64,000 nucleotides of DNA from Ephydatia muelleri (Eukaryota > Porifera > Demospongiae > Spongillida > Spongillidae), in assembly GCA_013339895.1 (NCBI GenBank), contig JABACO010000003.1, positions 1,973,860 to 2,037,859 on the forward strand, written 5' to 3'. A program made the position numbers and the translations under genes. Shown here piece after piece: positions 1 through 11,000 of the stretch (its first letter is position 1; each line of letters starts with the position of its first letter). A model generated the notes under the pieces. It was not told the origin of the DNA, searched no databases, and worked only from the letters and a program-made list of their open reading frames with translations.

Positions 1-217
1 AAGATCCAGCTCATATCACTGGCCCCTCCCACCTGAGGACCATGGCTATGTCATCATTACACACACAAACATTGAGTATATTAGATACTCCTTAATCACC
101 AGGGAAGCATGGTACTGGTGAGGCTGTGCATTCTGGACCTCACCCAGAGGCTACCTGACTTGGTAAGATCCAGCTCATGTCATTGGCCCCTCCCACCTGA
201 GGACCGTGGCTATGTCA
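1..217. repeat. direct duplication, ~53 bp, 164-bp spacing
   Basis: Positions 1-53 and 165-217 carry nearly the same sequence (AAGATCCAGCTCAT then CACTGGCCCCTCCC or CATTGGCCCCTCCC). They differ at a few bases. The duplication lies inside the gypsy remnant. Confidence 0.8.
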
Positions 218-766
218 AGCTCTACAGAAGGAGTTACACGATCGTCATGCAAGGAGCAGGGAATTTGAAATTGGACAGAAAGTGATGGCGAAGAATTTCC
301 TGCAGGGGCCACCATGGGTGGCAGGAGTTATCTCTGAGTGTAAAGGTCCGTTAACTTACTTGGTTGAGGTGGAACCTCATGTGTTTTGGAGGCGTCGTGT
401 TGATCATATTAAGCATCGCCATGAAGCAGAGTCAGTAACACCCACAGAGGATGATCACAGTATCACTTATGAAGACTCACTGCCAGAAAATAGTGCTAAG
501 GACGCCAGTAATGAAAAAAAGGTCACAGAAAAGTTACCATCTCCTGATTCAAAGCTGCTACCATCACATCAGGCTGTGCAGGAACCAGTGGTACCAGTTG
601 TGGTGGAACCTGACGATGGGAAGACAGGTTCGTGCAAGTCAACCGCAACTACTCCAAAGACAGTGACAGTCCCTGAAATGCACTCTCAGCAACCTCGTTA
701 CCCGATGAGGCAAAGGAAACCCCCTGATTATTATGGAAGAGGAAAACAGACATAAGTGGAGAGGAG

Positions 767-1285
767 TGTAGAGTAGTGTATGAACCATATGGTGTGCATG
801 AATTAGAGTGCGCATGCGCAGGACAGTGGCAGACAGGTAGAACAGCAGCAGGCTGTTGGTGTGTGATTGTGCTGTCCTTTTGTGGTATATTAACACTGGT
901 TGCTGCGTTACCACACTTACCATATAGACGGCACTCAACTGCCATTTTGTTTGGAAGAGCTGTGGCTTCTGTCCACTTTGACGCATGATCAGTACTGGCA
1001 GTCTTTTTGCAGATTGTTCTATTAAGGTTCAGCATTCTCTGCTAGACAGTGACTTCAACTGCCTTCTTGAATATTTATGTCTGTCCTTTTGCTGGAATTA
1101 AGCAGCCTTCATCTCTAAGCAGCTTTCAAGAGACTACATGCAAGCACGAACTGTTGAGGAAGAGAAAAGTTTATGTAGCAATTAAAATGTCTTTCATGTT
1201 TCAATGTGTAGTGTACAAAATACAATATTAAACATATTACTATATGGAAAACGGGCTTATGGTATAGGTTTCATCAGATGTTACA
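767..1285 (+). repeat. possible 3' LTR of the gypsy remnant
   Basis: The segment starts with TG directly after a purine-rich tract and ends with CA. It contains no long reading frame and has an AATATTAAA-type polyadenylation-like region near 1222-1235. The partner LTR is outside the window, so the right boundary is a guess. Confidence 0.35.
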
Positions 1286-1448
1286 GAGGTGAAAATGATT
1301 TATGGTACAGATTGTAACTGGGTCATAAAAGTGTTCAACATAGAAAACAAAATGATTACATATACTATATACGGTAAATACCTCTTACAGAAATGAATAA
1401 AAATAGTTGGCTGGGTACGAGGTCACAATTATTTTCCAGCTGAAGAAC

Positions 1449-1756
1449 ATGAGTTTGCATGTACGTCCAAAAGGATTTCGTTTTGCTATCGACAGAGGGG
1501 GCACATTTACGGACGTATACGCCGAATGCCCCAACGGGCAGGTGCGCATTATCAAGCTTCTCTCCGAAGACCCGGGCAAGTATGCCGACGCCCCCAGAGA
1601 AGCTATACGTCGTATCCTGGAAGAAGTTAGCTCCATATAACCCCCCTCCTCCCTCCTCCCCCCCTCCTTCACTTCGTTCGTACTCTTCCCCTTCCATTCC
1701 AGGAGCTGGGTAGACCGTTTCCCAAGAGCGAGGCCCTGGACTCCGGCCACATTGAG
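1449..1756 (+). pseudogene. OPLAH: 5-oxoprolinase (OPLAH) exons 1-2, truncated
   Basis: 5-Oxoprolinase hydrolyses 5-oxo-L-proline to glutamate with ATP in the gamma-glutamyl cycle, in the cytosol. The ATG at 1449 opens a frame with the family's N-terminal signature, [19 protein letters not shown], then [20 protein letters not shown]. This is the hydantoinase-A type ATP-binding N-terminus. Exon 1 is 1449-1625 (59 codons) with donor GTTAGC. After a 77-bp pyrimidine-rich intron, exon 2 starts at 1703 after TTCCAG and reads ELGRPFPKSEALDSGHIE, matching the animal protein up to its LDSSHI segment. Similarity stops at about 1756, where a GGAAC palindrome begins, instead of continuing into the RMGTT motif. 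The full enzyme is about 1,290 residues and only about 77 are here. It is either a duplicated 5' fragment or a gene whose remainder was displaced by insertion. Recognition is firm; pseudogene status is inference. Confidence 0.82.
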
Positions 1757-1771
1757 TGGGGCGTTACTAAA

Positions 1772-1832
1772 ACACGGAACGGAACGGAACGCCACGGAAT
1801 ATTCCGTTCCGTTCCGTGACTATTCCACGGAA
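1772..1832. repeat. GGAAC-rich palindrome
   Basis: Three tandem CGGAA units (about 1774-1790) face their reverse complement (about 1802-1818) and can form a hairpin; another inverted copy (TTCCACGGAA) follows. It sits exactly where the 5-oxoprolinase homology breaks off. It may therefore be the end of an inserted element, but I found no matching end to the right. Confidence 0.6.
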
Positions 1833-2240
1833 CTAGCTGATATAGTACCTTTTACCTTTACAATCTCATTCTGAGGTCGACATAGCTGTGTGGATACTTT
1901 TCCATAGGTTGAAAGTGCATTGATAGCTTCAATTCTCCATCCCCCAAACACTTCTACAACCTAAAGTTTACTCGATCATTAGTACATAATCATACAACAC
2001 CCACAAATAAAAAGTCAAGCCACGAGGGCAGGAACTCCCTTGCCAAGATGGCTCTGGCAATGGACCTGACTAAGGTGAAGTTCATCCTACTGTACATGTC
2101 CACGAAGATTGAAAGTTTGGTAGAGGACAAGCTGAGGGCAAGGTGGGATGCCAACCTAGAGGTAGAAGCTGCACCAGATGATCTGCATGACTCCCACAGG
2201 TCATGCATAAAAAATCAAACAAAGAAAATAACAACAGCAA

Positions 2241-5200
2241 CTACACACTACATTTGTCACATAGCCATTTGGTACTGCGCTCCCATGCCTTTTTGGGGAC
2301 TTGAATACAAATGTCACCGTGAAACCATTCCTTGCATTGATTGCAGGCAATCATAGCTTCAAGTGCCATCCTAGGCATTCTGCAAACACAATAAACCTTT
2401 ATGACCTGTTTGTTCTTTATCTTAGTTGTACAGCGTCTTGTGCGCTGCACTGAAAATTCTGTCATTACACCTTCTTCAATGCACTTCATCAAATGTTGCC
2501 TCATTTTTGCCTGACAATAAAACTTTGTTTCTGGGTGGGTTCCAAAACAGATAGAAGTGGCAAATGCAATTGCAAAAAGTCCACAATCACCACCTCCACT
2601 TTGACGCTGCACATCCACAAAGTGAACATTTATTTCACTTGATTTGGTCCGGGTAATAGTGGCTATTTGCTGCTGGATGTGTGGAGAGCACTGATGGAAA
2701 AGACTGTCATATATAAGGATTGATGCAGGATCCTCTGCTCCTATATTGGAAATAATCAACCAATGTTTCTGGGTGTTATCATGTAAAACTTGAACGTATG
2801 GTCGTTGTTCTACTGCAAATGTCATTGCCAATCCACATCCTACACTTTGAAATCCAAAAATGCTCTTGAATTGTGTAGCTAAAAGTGTCTGTGCTGTATC
2901 TATGATTGATGCATTCAACCATTGTCCAGGTGTGGTTAGAATACTTTTGTCATGCTCATATAGTTGAAATCGTTCAATCCAAACTTTTTCGTCTTCTGTA
3001 CTTAGGTCTTCACCATTATCTAAAGATATAGGAATTTTTGAAGTTGAGTTAGATTTAGCTGATAACTCTTTTCTTTTTCTTTCACGGGTCACCTTTGCCA
3101 AATTCATGGCCAGGTGATTTCTTGATTCAACCATTTGTTCACAATCTCCTGACACAGTAAGTGGGTTAGACTTTTGATGTTCCTGGGTAGCATGCCCACT
3201 AGATGCATTTTTGTGTGTATTTGACTGACCAACAATCTCCAAACCTATGTACGAAAATACATACACCCATGATAGATTGAGCTAAGTCTCACAAAACAAT
3301 TATTGTCCATATTTACTCACTTGTACAATCCTCAGACTGTTTCATGTTTTCATCTTGATAATTTTCACCTTGTCGTAGTTCCACCTCATCTGTTCTAACA
3401 TCTTCACCTTCAGGTTGTCTCACTTCATCAGTTCTGTTATCTTCATCACCTACTAGTTCCACCTCATTAGTGCTATCACCTTCCCCTGCTGGTAGTTTCA
3501 CTTCTTCTGTTTGAGCTGCTTGGTCATCTCGTGATTTCTTCTTTTCTGTTAGACTACCTCCCACACCCACTAAATGCTTTAGCTGATCCGTTTCATCTGT
3601 TTCATCTATCTGAAGTGCATTGCCTGGAGTTAAAATAAACTAAGTCATATCAAAACAGTTAACGCATAAAACATAACTCACTTTCAACATCATTACGACG
3701 AGGACGTTTCCTGCCACTTCTTATCTCCCTTGCTCCTGGTGTTTTTCCGAAGCTGAGACAGGTTAGTAATTCTACGCTCGTTAACTGCAGGGATGCCGAT
3801 GCTCATCTTCACTGCAAGTATATGGTAGCAATCACACTTAGAGGAACAGCTACATGTTTCAGTTGGAAAGACTGTTACTACTCTTGCTGTACCAGTCGTG
3901 CCCTTTACTAGGAAAACACCTAGCTTTGCATCAAAACTCACAAAACCACTTGCTATACACAGCTTGGCGCGATACTGAGCAGAACCTTTGCAGGAACTTG
4001 CACTCACAATTTCTTCACTGCCCTGTATGGAAGTTGTATTAGCAATTACTGTTGTGACAGTAGTGTTTTCGTCTGCTATTTTCCCTTGCAACCTTTGAAC
4101 AATTTCCTTAGGTGATCATGTTGGAAGTAATTCCATTTCCTTCATTCCAGAAACAACATCTGAGTATTGGCTCAGAACATGGTATTCTCCCATTCCTGCT
4201 AATCCTCTCCTTATTTCATTGCTGTAATAAGCCTGCATCTGATAAAATGCTAGTACTGCATTGTCTATTTTAACTTCTTTCCATCCTTGCAATTCTTTCA
4301 ATACAAAATTCAAACTCTCAGATTGATTATTAGTTACGCCACTGTATGGGTTGTAAATATGAAGATCTTCAAGAGCCCACCTACCAATGTACTGGAACAT
4401 GGGGGTGTATATCTTTAAGGTAATATCTTGTGAATTCACCGTCCCACCTGGTTTTACAATTGTCCAATTTGTCAGTGTATTTGTCAAGGGTAGAACAATG
4501 AAATAACCTACAAACATCATCTAAGTAAATTGTGATATCTGAAGATGGAGCTCCATGTTGGTGCAGCCATTGGCGTATATCCCTAAGAATATGATTCCAG
4601 CAAAATACCAGAGCAATATTTGGAATTTCAGATTGCACAGCTTTCATTAATGCAGCATCTCTGTCCATAACAAGTGGAATCTTCATCTTCTTTAATGATG
4701 GCATGTTTTTGGCACATTCATTAAACATCTCCTTATGTGTATTAGTGAGTTTACGTTCATGCAATAGAAACATTGCTGGTATGCATGGTCGTTCTTTAAA
4801 TATTGTATGACGAAATATAAATGGTGACACATAGAAATCTCCCAATTGAAATGTGGTGCCATATGAAAGTAATTGATCTTCACCTATTTGTATCACTCTG
4901 TCAGCTTCATCCAGCAATTCTTTAAGACCACAAACACAAACAAGGTCTGGAAACGTGGTTATTTTCCAAACAAAGCCAGCTATGTCGTATGCAATTTCGT
5001 GCAAGTTGTATATATCATCTTTAGATATTTTGGAACTATGCAAATGCTTATACCTGAGGTTGCGCAACTGTTTCATATCTCTTGGTTTCAGAATGGGCAC
5101 AAACTCTGGTAAACATTCAACACTCGAAATTTCCTTCACTTGCTGTATTTTGAACACACAAGCTTTTCATGATATTCAAAGTAGATGGACATGTTCTAAC

Positions 5201-5480
5201 AAATGATGCTGATGGGTCACCTTTAGCATTTCGATGACAAAAAGGTATGGCTACAGTTTCATTTCCAAGATAATGAATAAGAGTGAATGTTTTGCTGCTA
5301 AATAGCTGGTAAGCATGCTTGCCAAAGTCTTTGGATGGGCCATTTGGGGTATCTACAACGAAATAGGACTTTCTCAGGCGAGGATTACTTTTAGGTAACA
5401 TTTTAACTCCTTGATTTATCCAGCGATGTTGATCACAGCGCCAATCCTCTAAAAAAAAAATATTAACATTCTTTGACATA
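2241..5480 (-). CDS. Mutator-like (MULE) transposase with SWIM, Ulp1 protease and PHD finger
   Basis: A multi-exon gene read leftwards. About 5480-5120 gives the N-terminal domain usual in animal MULE proteins (DWRCDQHRWINQG, FTLIHYLGNET). About 5157-4120 gives the MULE DDE core, with IPLVMDRDAALMKAV and FCWNHILRDIRQWL. About 4091-3693 carries the SWIM zinc finger (CSCSSKCDCYH). About 3626-3313 is an acidic linker of four ~14-residue repeats (TDEVEL, GED). About 3244-2241 holds a C48/Ulp1 cysteine protease: in the 341-residue open stretch, His168 in KHWLII, Asp187 in IYDSLF and Cys228 in GGGDCGLFA. A C-terminal PHD finger follows (CVC..CNQC..WFH..C..CDKC). GTGAGT donors and AG acceptors mark introns near 3245-3310 and 3627-3680. 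The gene looks inactive: one frame change near 4406-4425 in a C run, an in-frame stop at 4116-4118, and another frame change near 3710. I found no terminal inverted repeats. Family assignment is firm. Confidence 0.85.
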
Positions 5481-5534
5481 CAGCATTAACATATGAACAC
5501 ATATCAGATTATACATGCAGTAATAGTTCCTGTG

Positions 5535-5627
5535 CTTTGGAGAAATAATACATTTACATTTCAAATACTCTGTCATTCAAGTGGTTTGGAGAAATAATAA
5601 AAAATACTCTGTCATTCAAGTGGTTGT
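5535..5627. repeat. ~40-bp tandem duplication
   Basis: The phrase AATACTCTGTCATTCAAGTG occurs at about 5563 and again at about 5603, each next to a GGAGAAATAATA phrase. It lies just upstream of the MULE gene start. Confidence 0.7.
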
Positions 5628-5814
5628 GATTCTAGGAAACTAACTACTGTCCTGTGCAAAGTACCAACCTCCGTTATAAATCCATTCAATCCCGCCGATG
5701 AACTCAAGAGCTCAAACATAACTAGTTACATGCATGTATGTACTACAGCGATTACTGTGCAGATGGTGGTGAACTTTATCATAGACTTAGAAAACAACGT
5801 CCGAACCAAAAAAT

Positions 5815-5925
5815 TTTCAGGGCGGACCGTATTTTTCGAAATTATCGGTCCGGGCGGACCAAAATTTTCAGCGAACATTTTGGTCCGGGACCAAATATTT
5901 CAGGACCAAAATTCCAGCGACAGAT
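5815..5925. repeat. GGTCC/GGACC palindromic block (transposon end-like)
   Basis: Five GGACC or GGTCC words occur in 110 bp, arranged as small palindromes such as GGTCCGGGCGGACCAAAATT and TTTTGGTCCGGGACCAAAT. Related blocks bound the integrase element at 45.9-46.05 and 48.75-48.83 kb. This one may be a solo terminus of the same family or the 5' end of the MULE; the sequence does not decide. Confidence 0.55.
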
Positions 5926-6557
5926 CTTGCATGTGTGTGTACTGCTGTTCGATGACATGCACACAATGGACAGACAGATGTAGCAGTGTGCGCGCGTGCA
6001 TCTGAGTACTGTATACATATGCCACTCGTGAGTGTGCATGCGCGTGTGCACACGCCTACGTCTGTTCGAACGAAAACGTGAATGCAATCAGTTCAACCTA
6101 GATTGGTACAAAACTTCAGTTCGTGGGCAACGACGTAGCAAAAATATATTGCTGTTAGTCACGTGACATAGAATACCCAATGCAACTTACCCCCTGTACA
6201 AATTAATGTATGGGTGAATGGTTGCCTTGTCAGAATAGGTTATGGGGTCGTGATGTTGCGCTCTGTATACCAGGTATATACAACCGGAGCTCGTATGTAT
6301 ACCTCTCTAGGCCTATATATGTACACTCACGGCAGTTTCTGAAAACCCTTCCTGAAACGTGGTACATGTGTGTGCGCCATCATGACCAGGTGAATTAAAT
6401 TTAATTTACGACTGAAGAAGATACATTTCATGATGAGTAAATACGTAGGAAAGTTGTCAAGCCAATCATTACGGTATTTTCCAATTGCAATGAAATATAT
6501 ACATTTCGCACAGTGGTGTTCTCTACTATACTAGTACTGGGGTCTGTACCAGAGGAT

Positions 6558-6862
6558 TCACTTTAACTGGTTCAGCCCTGGAATGGGTGTGGTCACCACA
6601 GAATATTCCAATGAGCAAGTGGACACAGACGTTTTGCAAGCATGCTTGATCCTCTCCTCCGGCAGACTCAAATCCCTCTCAGCAAGCTAATAGGCTAACC
6701 CAACAGAGCAAAACCGCATGGATCTGCATGGGCAATACCGCATGGGTCTGGGGACCACCTTACCTGCCCTGCAAGCTTGTACACCTGGTCCTCCACGTTA
6801 CCATACACCATGACCAGAGTGTTGACTGTTGAGGGAGGCTGCATGACCTCACTGCATTGTCT
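6558..6862 (-). CDS. two putative terminal exons of an unrecognised gene
   Basis: On the minus strand, 6862-6764 reads EVMQPPSTVNTLVMVYGNVE then DQVYKLAGQ and ends at a GTAAGG donor. After a 77-bp intron ending CTATTAG, 6686-6558 reads LAERDLSLPEERIKHACKTS then VSTCSLEYSVVTTPIPGLNQ LK and a stop. Both open stretches are in phase across the intron, have protein-like composition and good splice signals, and carry no transposon hallmark. I do not recognise the protein. No upstream exon was found with confidence, so this may be a gene fragment. Confidence 0.35.
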
Positions 6863-7039
6863 CTGTCACTGATGAGTGCAGCTCTGCATGCTATGATATT
6901 TGCATTTAAACATTTAAAATGGTCTAGTTATATCCTAAATTTAAAACTTATGGCTTTGGGGGTATTTTAGAGGCTTTGCTAACTTCCACTTCACTGGCCT
7001 TAAATTCAGAAGGATTTAGGAGGAGACTGACCCCCATGA

Positions 7040-7300
7040 TTAAACACTGCTTGTATTTGGATCTGTAACAGCAATACATGCAGTCATCAAAATGTAAGAG
7101 CATTCAGCACTTTGCCACCCATATATCCTGTGCTTATGCTGATGCCACATGTTCCAATCATCATTACAGTAGTGCATCAGCCCACTGGAAGGGGTTCCTC
7201 CTTGTCCCACGTACACTTTACCAATATCATCGATACCCAGTGCAGTATAATTGTTACACAATTGCACGAGATGCGATTTAAACCGATAGAAGACAGACAT
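7040..7300 (-). pseudogene. possible fragment of a transposon-like gene
   Basis: An 86-codon open stretch includes TALGIDDIGKVYVGQGGTPS. This faintly resembles the DDK...VGEPG.P motif of an uncharacterised protein group common in cnidarian and sponge repeats. The match is by memory of a short motif only. It could be a chance ORF. Confidence 0.2.
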
Positions 7301-7918
7301 ATCTCAAACCACAATCAGCTTGTTGAGAATACTGTACGATGCATCGGTACATTCATCCACCATAAGTGAATAGCAACTCATTGTAAGTATACGTGTCAGT
7401 CTTAGAATTGACGAGTCCATTATCCTAGCATTTCACTCCGACTGTCAGGGCTTGTGAACTTATCCTGCATGACTTTTCACTGAGCAACTGTGATCCACAG
7501 CTAATAAAGCCAAGAAAGTGCTTGCCAAAAACGAAATAGCAATGAATAATCAATCACATAATCGATCTATTTGACAACAAATTATTTATCTGCATGTTAC
7601 TGACGTTTATGGATGGCATCATCAAACGGATATTATTTGGTCACGGCTCAGGCTGGCATACCATGACATGTCCCTCGGTATTGATGATGACAGTGTCATG
7701 CCGGAATTTAGCACGTGATGCTCTCTTTTTTTTTGCACTATGCGTGGGAAGACTGTTTACTAACCGCTTATGGATGGCGTCGTCCAAGATGGTAATGAAG
7801 TATCTGTTTATCGCATGACCCTGATGATACCTGCTTGGTGTGATAGTCTGCATGATGGTGGAGTACCCACGTTGACACTGGCAAACAGCATGCACGAATA
7901 ATCACTCCATCGCTGTAG
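7301..7918 (+). other. upstream region of the ankyrin gene, no exon identified
   Basis: The first ankyrin exon (7919) is preceded by an acceptor, so the initiator exon and promoter should lie to the left. I could not pick an initiator exon here: short ORFs at 7594-7818 have no recognisable content. No TATA-type promoter was identified. Confidence 0.35.
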
Positions 7919-8017
7919 GAACTTGGAGAGAAGCTAAGAGCGGCAGCAAAGGTTGGTAATGTGAAGGAGATCACTCGACTTCTCCATCTGGGAGCAGACA
8001 TTGATGCTGCTGATTGG
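7919..8017 (+). CDS. ankyrin exon 1, N-cap type repeat
   Basis: Acceptor CGCTGTAG, donor GTGAGA. The repeat starts ELGEKLRAAAKVGN and ends LGADIDAADW. It lacks the TAL motif and begins with an L..AAK.GNV.EI..LL pattern, typical of a first, capping repeat. It is unlike all later exons, so it is probably the 5' end of the array. Confidence 0.8.
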
Positions 8018-11000
8018 GTGAGAGACGTGTGTCATGCATGAACGTGTAATGTTGGGAAATCGTAAAGTGACAATGGGTCGCGTTTTCGAATCAGCTGCAT
8101 GTTTGTTCTTACCGTAAGTGACCACCAATGCTCCAAATATGCACGTGACACACATGCTTAGTGCCCATCCCTCCCTGGTTCTAGTAAGCAATGGTGTATG
8201 ATAGTCGGGGGATGAGGTGTATTGCTGTGTGTTTGTGTACAGTGTATTAATTAGGATGAGGTTTGCTCATACCTTTGTGGATACAAGGTGTGAAATCACA
8301 TAGCTGCTGTGGCTCTCTGTGCCTGCAGCTGTACCAGACAGAGGTGTATGACACCATAAAATATGAGGGTCCAGCACTGTATGTTCCTCACAGTGGAGAC
8401 TTTGCCTCTTTTAAGTGTTAACAGAATGTGTTGTTGAACTGTGTGTGGTGTTGGTCCTTGTGTACTGATCACTTTATGAACAGTAGTAGAACGATGGGTA
8501 GTGTGTTATTGTACTGTATCTGGCATTGGTGGTGCTCCCATGATGATATGCACTTGTCATTACAGTGGGGATGTACCGCACTGATAAATGCTTCGAAAAC
8601 AGGGAAGGTGGAGTGTGTGAAGGTACTATTGGATAGGGGTGCTAAGATCAACATGAATCACAAGGTGAGTGGTGTCATTATATATTGTGCACATGCAATG
8701 AAGCATGAACTCAGAGTCCCCAGTATTGAATGATGACATGTGCAAAGGAACCCTGTTTAGTGCATGCATGTAATGTTATTTATTTTCTACTAGGATAGCT
8801 TGCGTTTCACCAAACCCCATAGTTGTTGAATAGGTGTCTCCTCCCACATTCATTTTTAACTCAATCTAGACCCCACAACCCCCCCCCCCCCCCCCTTCGC
8901 CAGCTACATGATGTGGATGCACATCCAGTGCATGGCAAAGTATGGGTACAAAATAGAGTTGTATTGTGATCTGGGGATGAGGCACTGCACACCAGTGAAG
9001 CCTTATTGACAGTGTGTAGTTTGTTCTGTTGTTGAAGTGTGTGGTGACGCTTAGTGTTCTTCTATTCTCTGGACAGTGTATTCATAGAGTGATGAGGCTT
9101 GTAGTACGCAGAGGGGTGGGATGATATGAGAGGTTTATGACATCATAGGGTATTAGAGCACTGTATGTTCCTCACAGTGTCTGTGTGTGTGTCTCACAGT
9201 GGAGACTTTGCCTCTTTTTTGTGTTAGCGAAATGTGTTCTTTACGCACAGAAGTAGAACGATGGTAGTGTGTTATTGTACTGTATCTGACATTGGTGGTA
9301 CTCCCATGATGATATGCACTTATCATTACAGGATGGAAGGACCGCACTGATGAAGGCTTCAGAGGCAGGGCAGGTGGAGTGTGTGAAGGTGCTATTGGAT
9401 AGGGGTGCAGAGGTCAACATGCAGAATAAGGTGATTGGTGTCATTATACACTGGGTACATGCAATGCAGCATGTACCCAGAGTTCCCCCCATTAGTGGAG
9501 GATGTACATGCGTGTATTAATTGATTTTGTTCTGTCATTGAAAAATAGCTCGAAACTTATCGCCAAAAATTAAAATTGCAATTATTGACAGTGTGTAGTT
9601 TGTTCTGTTGTTGAAGTGTGTGGTGACTCTTAGTGTTCTTCTATCCTCTGGACAGTGTATTAATAGAGTGATGAGGCTTGTTGTATGCTGAGATGTGAGG
9701 TATATGACATCATAGGGCATGAGAGAGCACTGTATGTTCCTCATAGTGTCTGTGTGTGTGTCTCACAGGGATGGGAGGATATGAGAGGTGTATGACATGG
9801 TGTATGAGAGAGCGCTGTATGTTCCTCACAGTGGAGACTTTGCCTCTTTCTAGTGTTATCAGAATGTGTTGTTTAACTGTGTGTGGTGTTGGTCCTTGTG
9901 TACTATTTACTTTATGCACAGAAATACACAGCAAAAACAGATTGATGCATGTCACTAGACATCAATAATAGGGCACTCATTTTTTGAAAAACGATTGCCC
10001 TATCATCGATTTGTAGTGACATGCATCAATCTGTTTTTGCTGTGGAGAATTATAGGTAGTGTTATTATTGTTGTACTGTATCTGACATTGGTGGTACCCC
10101 CATGATGATATGCACTTATCATTACAGGATGGATGGACTGCACTGATGAAGGCTTTATGGGCAGGGAAGGTGGAGTGTGTGAAGGTGCTATTGGATAGGG
10201 GTGCTAAGATCAACATGAATCACAAGGTGAGTGGTGTCATTATATATTGTGCACATGCAATGAAGCATGAACTCAGAGTCCCCAGTATTGAATGATGACA
10301 TGTGCAAAGGAACCCTGTTTAGTGCATGCATGTAATGTTATTTATTTTCTACTAGGATAGCTTGCGTTTCACCAAACCCCATAGTTGTTGAATAGGTGTC
10401 TCCTCCCACATTCATTTTTAACTCAATCTAGACCCCACTACCCACCCCCCCCCCCCCCCCCTTCGCCAGCTACATGATGTGGATGCACATCCAGTGCATG
10501 GCAATGTATGGGTACAAAATAGAGTTGTATGGTGATCTGGGGATGAGGCACTGCACACCAGTGAAGCCTTATTGACAGTCTGTAGTTTGTTCTGTTGTTG
10601 AAGTGTGTGGTGACTCTTAGTGTTCTTCTATTCTCTGGACAGTGTATTCATAGAGTGATGAGGCTTGTTGTACGCAGAGGGGTGGGATGATATGAGAGGT
10701 TTATGACATCATAGGTATGAGAGCACTATGTTCCTCACAGTGTCTGTGTGTGTGTCTCACAGTGGAGACTTTGCCTCTTTTTTGTGTTAGCGAAATGTGT
10801 TCTTTACGCATAGAAGTAGAACGATGGCAGTGTGTTATTGTACTGTATCTGACATTGGTGGTACTCCCATGATGATATGCACTTATCATTACAGGATGGA
10901 TGGACCGCACTGAGTATGGCTTCAGAGGCAGGACAGGTGGAGGGTGTGAAGGTGCTATTGGATAGGGGTGCAGAGGTCAACATGCAGGATAAGGTGATTG

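Larger units (their letters stand above)
1..1285 (+). mobile_element. Ty3/gypsy LTR-retrotransposon fossil, 3' end only
   Basis: The open stretch at about 282-755 matches the tail that follows the integrase core in Ty3/gypsy pol proteins: a GPY/F-like chromodomain-side region with the usual PW.G.I....GPLTY.VE spacing, then a polar, Pro-rich end. A purine-rich run (about 755-766) follows the stop. A sequence that could be the 3' LTR begins at 767 with TG and may end near 1285 with CA. The rest of the element lies outside the window to the left. It is a broken remnant; age and number of breaks cannot be judged from this piece. Confidence 0.7.
5481..6557. other. intergenic, no gene recognised
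   Basis: No exon or known family is visible apart from the tandem duplication and the GGTCC-rich block listed separately. Around 5990-6060 there is an alternating purine-pyrimidine stretch (GCGCGCGTGC, GCATGCGCGTGTGCACACGC). Confidence 0.5.

Noticed and set aside
2020-2200. Plus-strand open stretch (ALAMDLTKVKFILLYMSTKI then ESLVEDKLRARWD) that looks protein-like
   Set aside because: There is a possible donor (CACAGGTCATG) but no clear acceptor, no recognised family, and it lies in the 3' flank of the MULE. Not enough support for a gene.
7594-7818. ORF upstream of the first ankyrin exon as initiator exon
   Set aside because: The frame does not join the exon at 7919 by visible splice sites and the content is not recognisable.
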